Virus record (IMG/VR): IMGVR_UViG_3300043425_000573
Span: 1-20,217 of that record
DNA: 20,217 bases
Source of the DNA: a virus
Direction: 5' to 3' (one strand)
Below are positions 19,090 through 20,217 of this stretch, piece by piece. The notes under the pieces are model-generated. The model was not told the DNA's origin, searched no databases, and worked only from the letters and a program-made list of their open reading frames with translations. Each line of letters begins with the position of its first letter. The stretch's first letter is position 1. Position numbers and translations under genes: made by a program.

Positions 19090-19114
19090 CAATTAATAAA
19101 ATCGGTGTTATAAT
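19086..19114 (+). promoter_or_regulatory. Consensus sigma70 promoter for DNA ligase
   Basis: TTGACA (19086-19091), 17 bp, TATAAT (19109-19114). Downstream it shares ATAATACT and ATTGATT with promoter P1. AGGAG (19128-19132) lies in the leader before ATG 19138. The upstream gene's stop is in the -35 box. Confidence 0.92.
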
Positions 19115-19137
19115 ACTAGCATTGATTAGGAGAACTC

Positions 19138-20217
19138 ATGTCCGCAAGTTGGATTAAAAAGCTGAATGAATCTGACAGTCGCCTTCACAAAGAGGACGTA
19201 CTGAAACAAGCGTTGGCGGCCGCAACCCTCGGCTCTATTAACTCACAAATTTTTCTGGGCTTGACTAAAGCCTGTTATAATCCATTCGTCACGTTTGGTG
19301 TACGCAAGGTACCTGATACTGTTGGTATCGTTGACTCGGAAAATCCCTGGGGTGAATTCAATGAATTGCTTACTAAACTCAGTAAGCGTGAACTCACCGG
19401 TAACGCCGCACTAACTGCTATTGATAACATGTCTGAGCGTTTTGACAGTATTGAGTGGAATACATTCTGTGCTCCAGTCATTCGCCGAGACCTTCGTGCG
19501 GGTATCAGTGACAAGACTATCAACAAAATCTGTAAAAAGACTGACTACGAAATTCCAATCTTTGGTTGTCAACTTGCTACAAGTTCAGAAGGGCGCCCTG
19601 AAATGAAGGGTATCAAGCGACTTGAGCCTAAGTTGGACGGTGTGCGTGTGATTTTGATGGTCATCCCCAATGACATGGGTGAAGTTGTTACTGCTTGCTA
19701 TAGCCGCAACGGCAAAATCTTTGAGAACTTTACTCACATCGAGGAACAGGTTCAGTCTAACTTTACAAAACTTGTTCGCACTATCAAAAACAAATACGGT
19801 GGCGCATTTGTTGACGGCTTTGTGCTTGACGGTGAAGTAATCGGCAATACATTCCAAGAACTTATGCGACAAGCGCGCCGCAAAACCGACGCACAAGCTG
19901 ATGACAGTGTGTTTAACATCTTTGACATTCTGCCGCTAGCTGATTTCCGTCGTGGTCACTGGAATGCTCAACTTGAAAAGCGTGTAGAAATTCTCAATGG
20001 CATGCGAAGTGTCGTTGACGAAATGCCCAACGTTGAACTGCTCCCGCACATTATGGTTGATCTTGACACTGCCGCAGGCAAGGATCAACTTGAGCGTTAC
20101 GCTAAGGATCAAGTGAACGCGGGATTTGAAGGTATCATGATTAAGGATATGAATAGTCCTTATGAATGTAAGCGCAATACTTCTTGGATGAAGTGGAAGC
20201 ATGTTATCACTGTTGAC
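19138..20217 (+). CDS. ATP-dependent DNA ligase, T4 gp30 type (3' end outside window)
   Basis: Seals nicks in duplex DNA via an enzyme-AMP intermediate, completing lagging-strand joining and repair. 360 residues are visible without a stop. Motif I is EPKLDGVR, with the AMP-accepting Lys at residue 165, close to Lys159 of T4 ligase (487 residues), so a helical N-terminal DNA-binding region of T4 type precedes the catalytic core. Further motifs: YSRNGKIFENF, VLDGEVIG, FNIFDILP and, near the edge, EGIMIKD followed by KRNTSWMKWK (motifs IV-V). The last OB-fold part lies outside the window. The start follows a consensus promoter and an AGGAG site. It acts with the FEN exonuclease encoded upstream. 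Confidence 0.95.
   Translation, partial: MSASWIKKLNESDSRLHKEDVLKQALAAATLGSINSQIFLGLTKACYNPFVTFGVRKVPDTVGIVDSENPWGEFNELLTKLSKRELTGNAALTAIDNMSERFDSIEWNTFCAPVIRRDLRAGISDKTINKICKKTDYEIPIFGCQLATSSEGRPEMKGIKRLEPKLDGVRVILMVIPNDMGEVVTACYSRNGKIFENFTHIEEQVQSNFTKLVRTIKNKYGGAFVDGFVLDGEVIGNTFQELMRQARRKTDAQADDSVFNIFDILPLADFRRGHWNAQLEKRVEILNGMRSVVDEMPNVELLPHIMVDLDTAAGKDQLERYAKDQVNAGFEGIMIKDMNSPYECKRNTSWMKWKHVITVD

Noticed and set aside
1-20217. tRNA genes, CRISPR arrays, insertion sequences, integrase or attachment sites
   Set aside because: No cloverleaf with a TTC-G-type arm, no regularly spaced direct repeats, no transposase or recombinase motifs were found on reading both strands.

Overview
The window looks like about 20 kb of a tailed double-stranded DNA phage, most plausibly a T4-like myovirus infecting a Gram-negative bacterium. 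The evidence is tight packing of many small genes, repeated 4-bp ATGA start/stop overlaps, very little non-coding DNA and an overall AT-rich base composition. It also carries phage-type nucleic-acid enzymes: a flap-type 5'-3' exonuclease, an ATP-dependent DNA ligase with T4-like spacing, and a UV-damage endonuclease. Two proteins begin with segments like the T4 capsid-targeting / prohead-protease leader. At least four promoters are near-perfect sigma70 sites (TTGACA, 17 bp, TATAAT), so host RNA polymerase is used. One predicted protein has a clear Gram-negative-style signal peptide. No tRNA, rRNA, CRISPR array, transposase or integrase was seen.

Layout. (1) 2-6426, plus strand: a translationally coupled run with a cytidylyltransferase-like enzyme, a small unknown, a sigma70 promoter, QueD, a small unknown, a D-amino-acid dehydrogenase-like flavoenzyme, QueE, two small unknowns, a GT4 glycosyltransferase and a short GalE-like epimerase. 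(2) 8535-6423, minus strand: a GP88-like three-cysteine protein followed by a protein-kinase-like protein. Both start with capsid-targeting-like leaders, and a T4-late-type promoter candidate lies upstream. (3) 8613-10682, plus: UvsE/UVDE endonuclease and two conserved unknowns. (4) 10741-14167, plus: exonuclease followed by eight small unknown genes in one run. (5) 14249-16285, plus: short units with their own promoters and terminators. They hold an exported Ala/Lys/Pro-rich protein, a coding frame with no start codon, a possible phasin-like protein, a small membrane protein, a GNAT acetyltransferase and a small unknown. (6) 16331-19137, plus: small genes driven by near-duplicate consensus promoters. 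(7) 19138 to the window end: DNA ligase, cut off.

How the parts may work together. QueD and QueE are consecutive steps of 7-deazaguanine (preQ0) synthesis, which phages use to modify DNA or host tRNA. An amine/amino-acid oxidase-type flavoenzyme lies between them, overlaps QueE by 4 bp, and is followed by sugar enzymes. This raises the possibility of a further-decorated 7-deazaguanine, which is an inference. The minus-strand pair looks like cargo packaged in the head and delivered with the DNA. The rest supplies replication and repair functions plus many small unknown proteins, some membrane-bound, typical of host-takeover regions.
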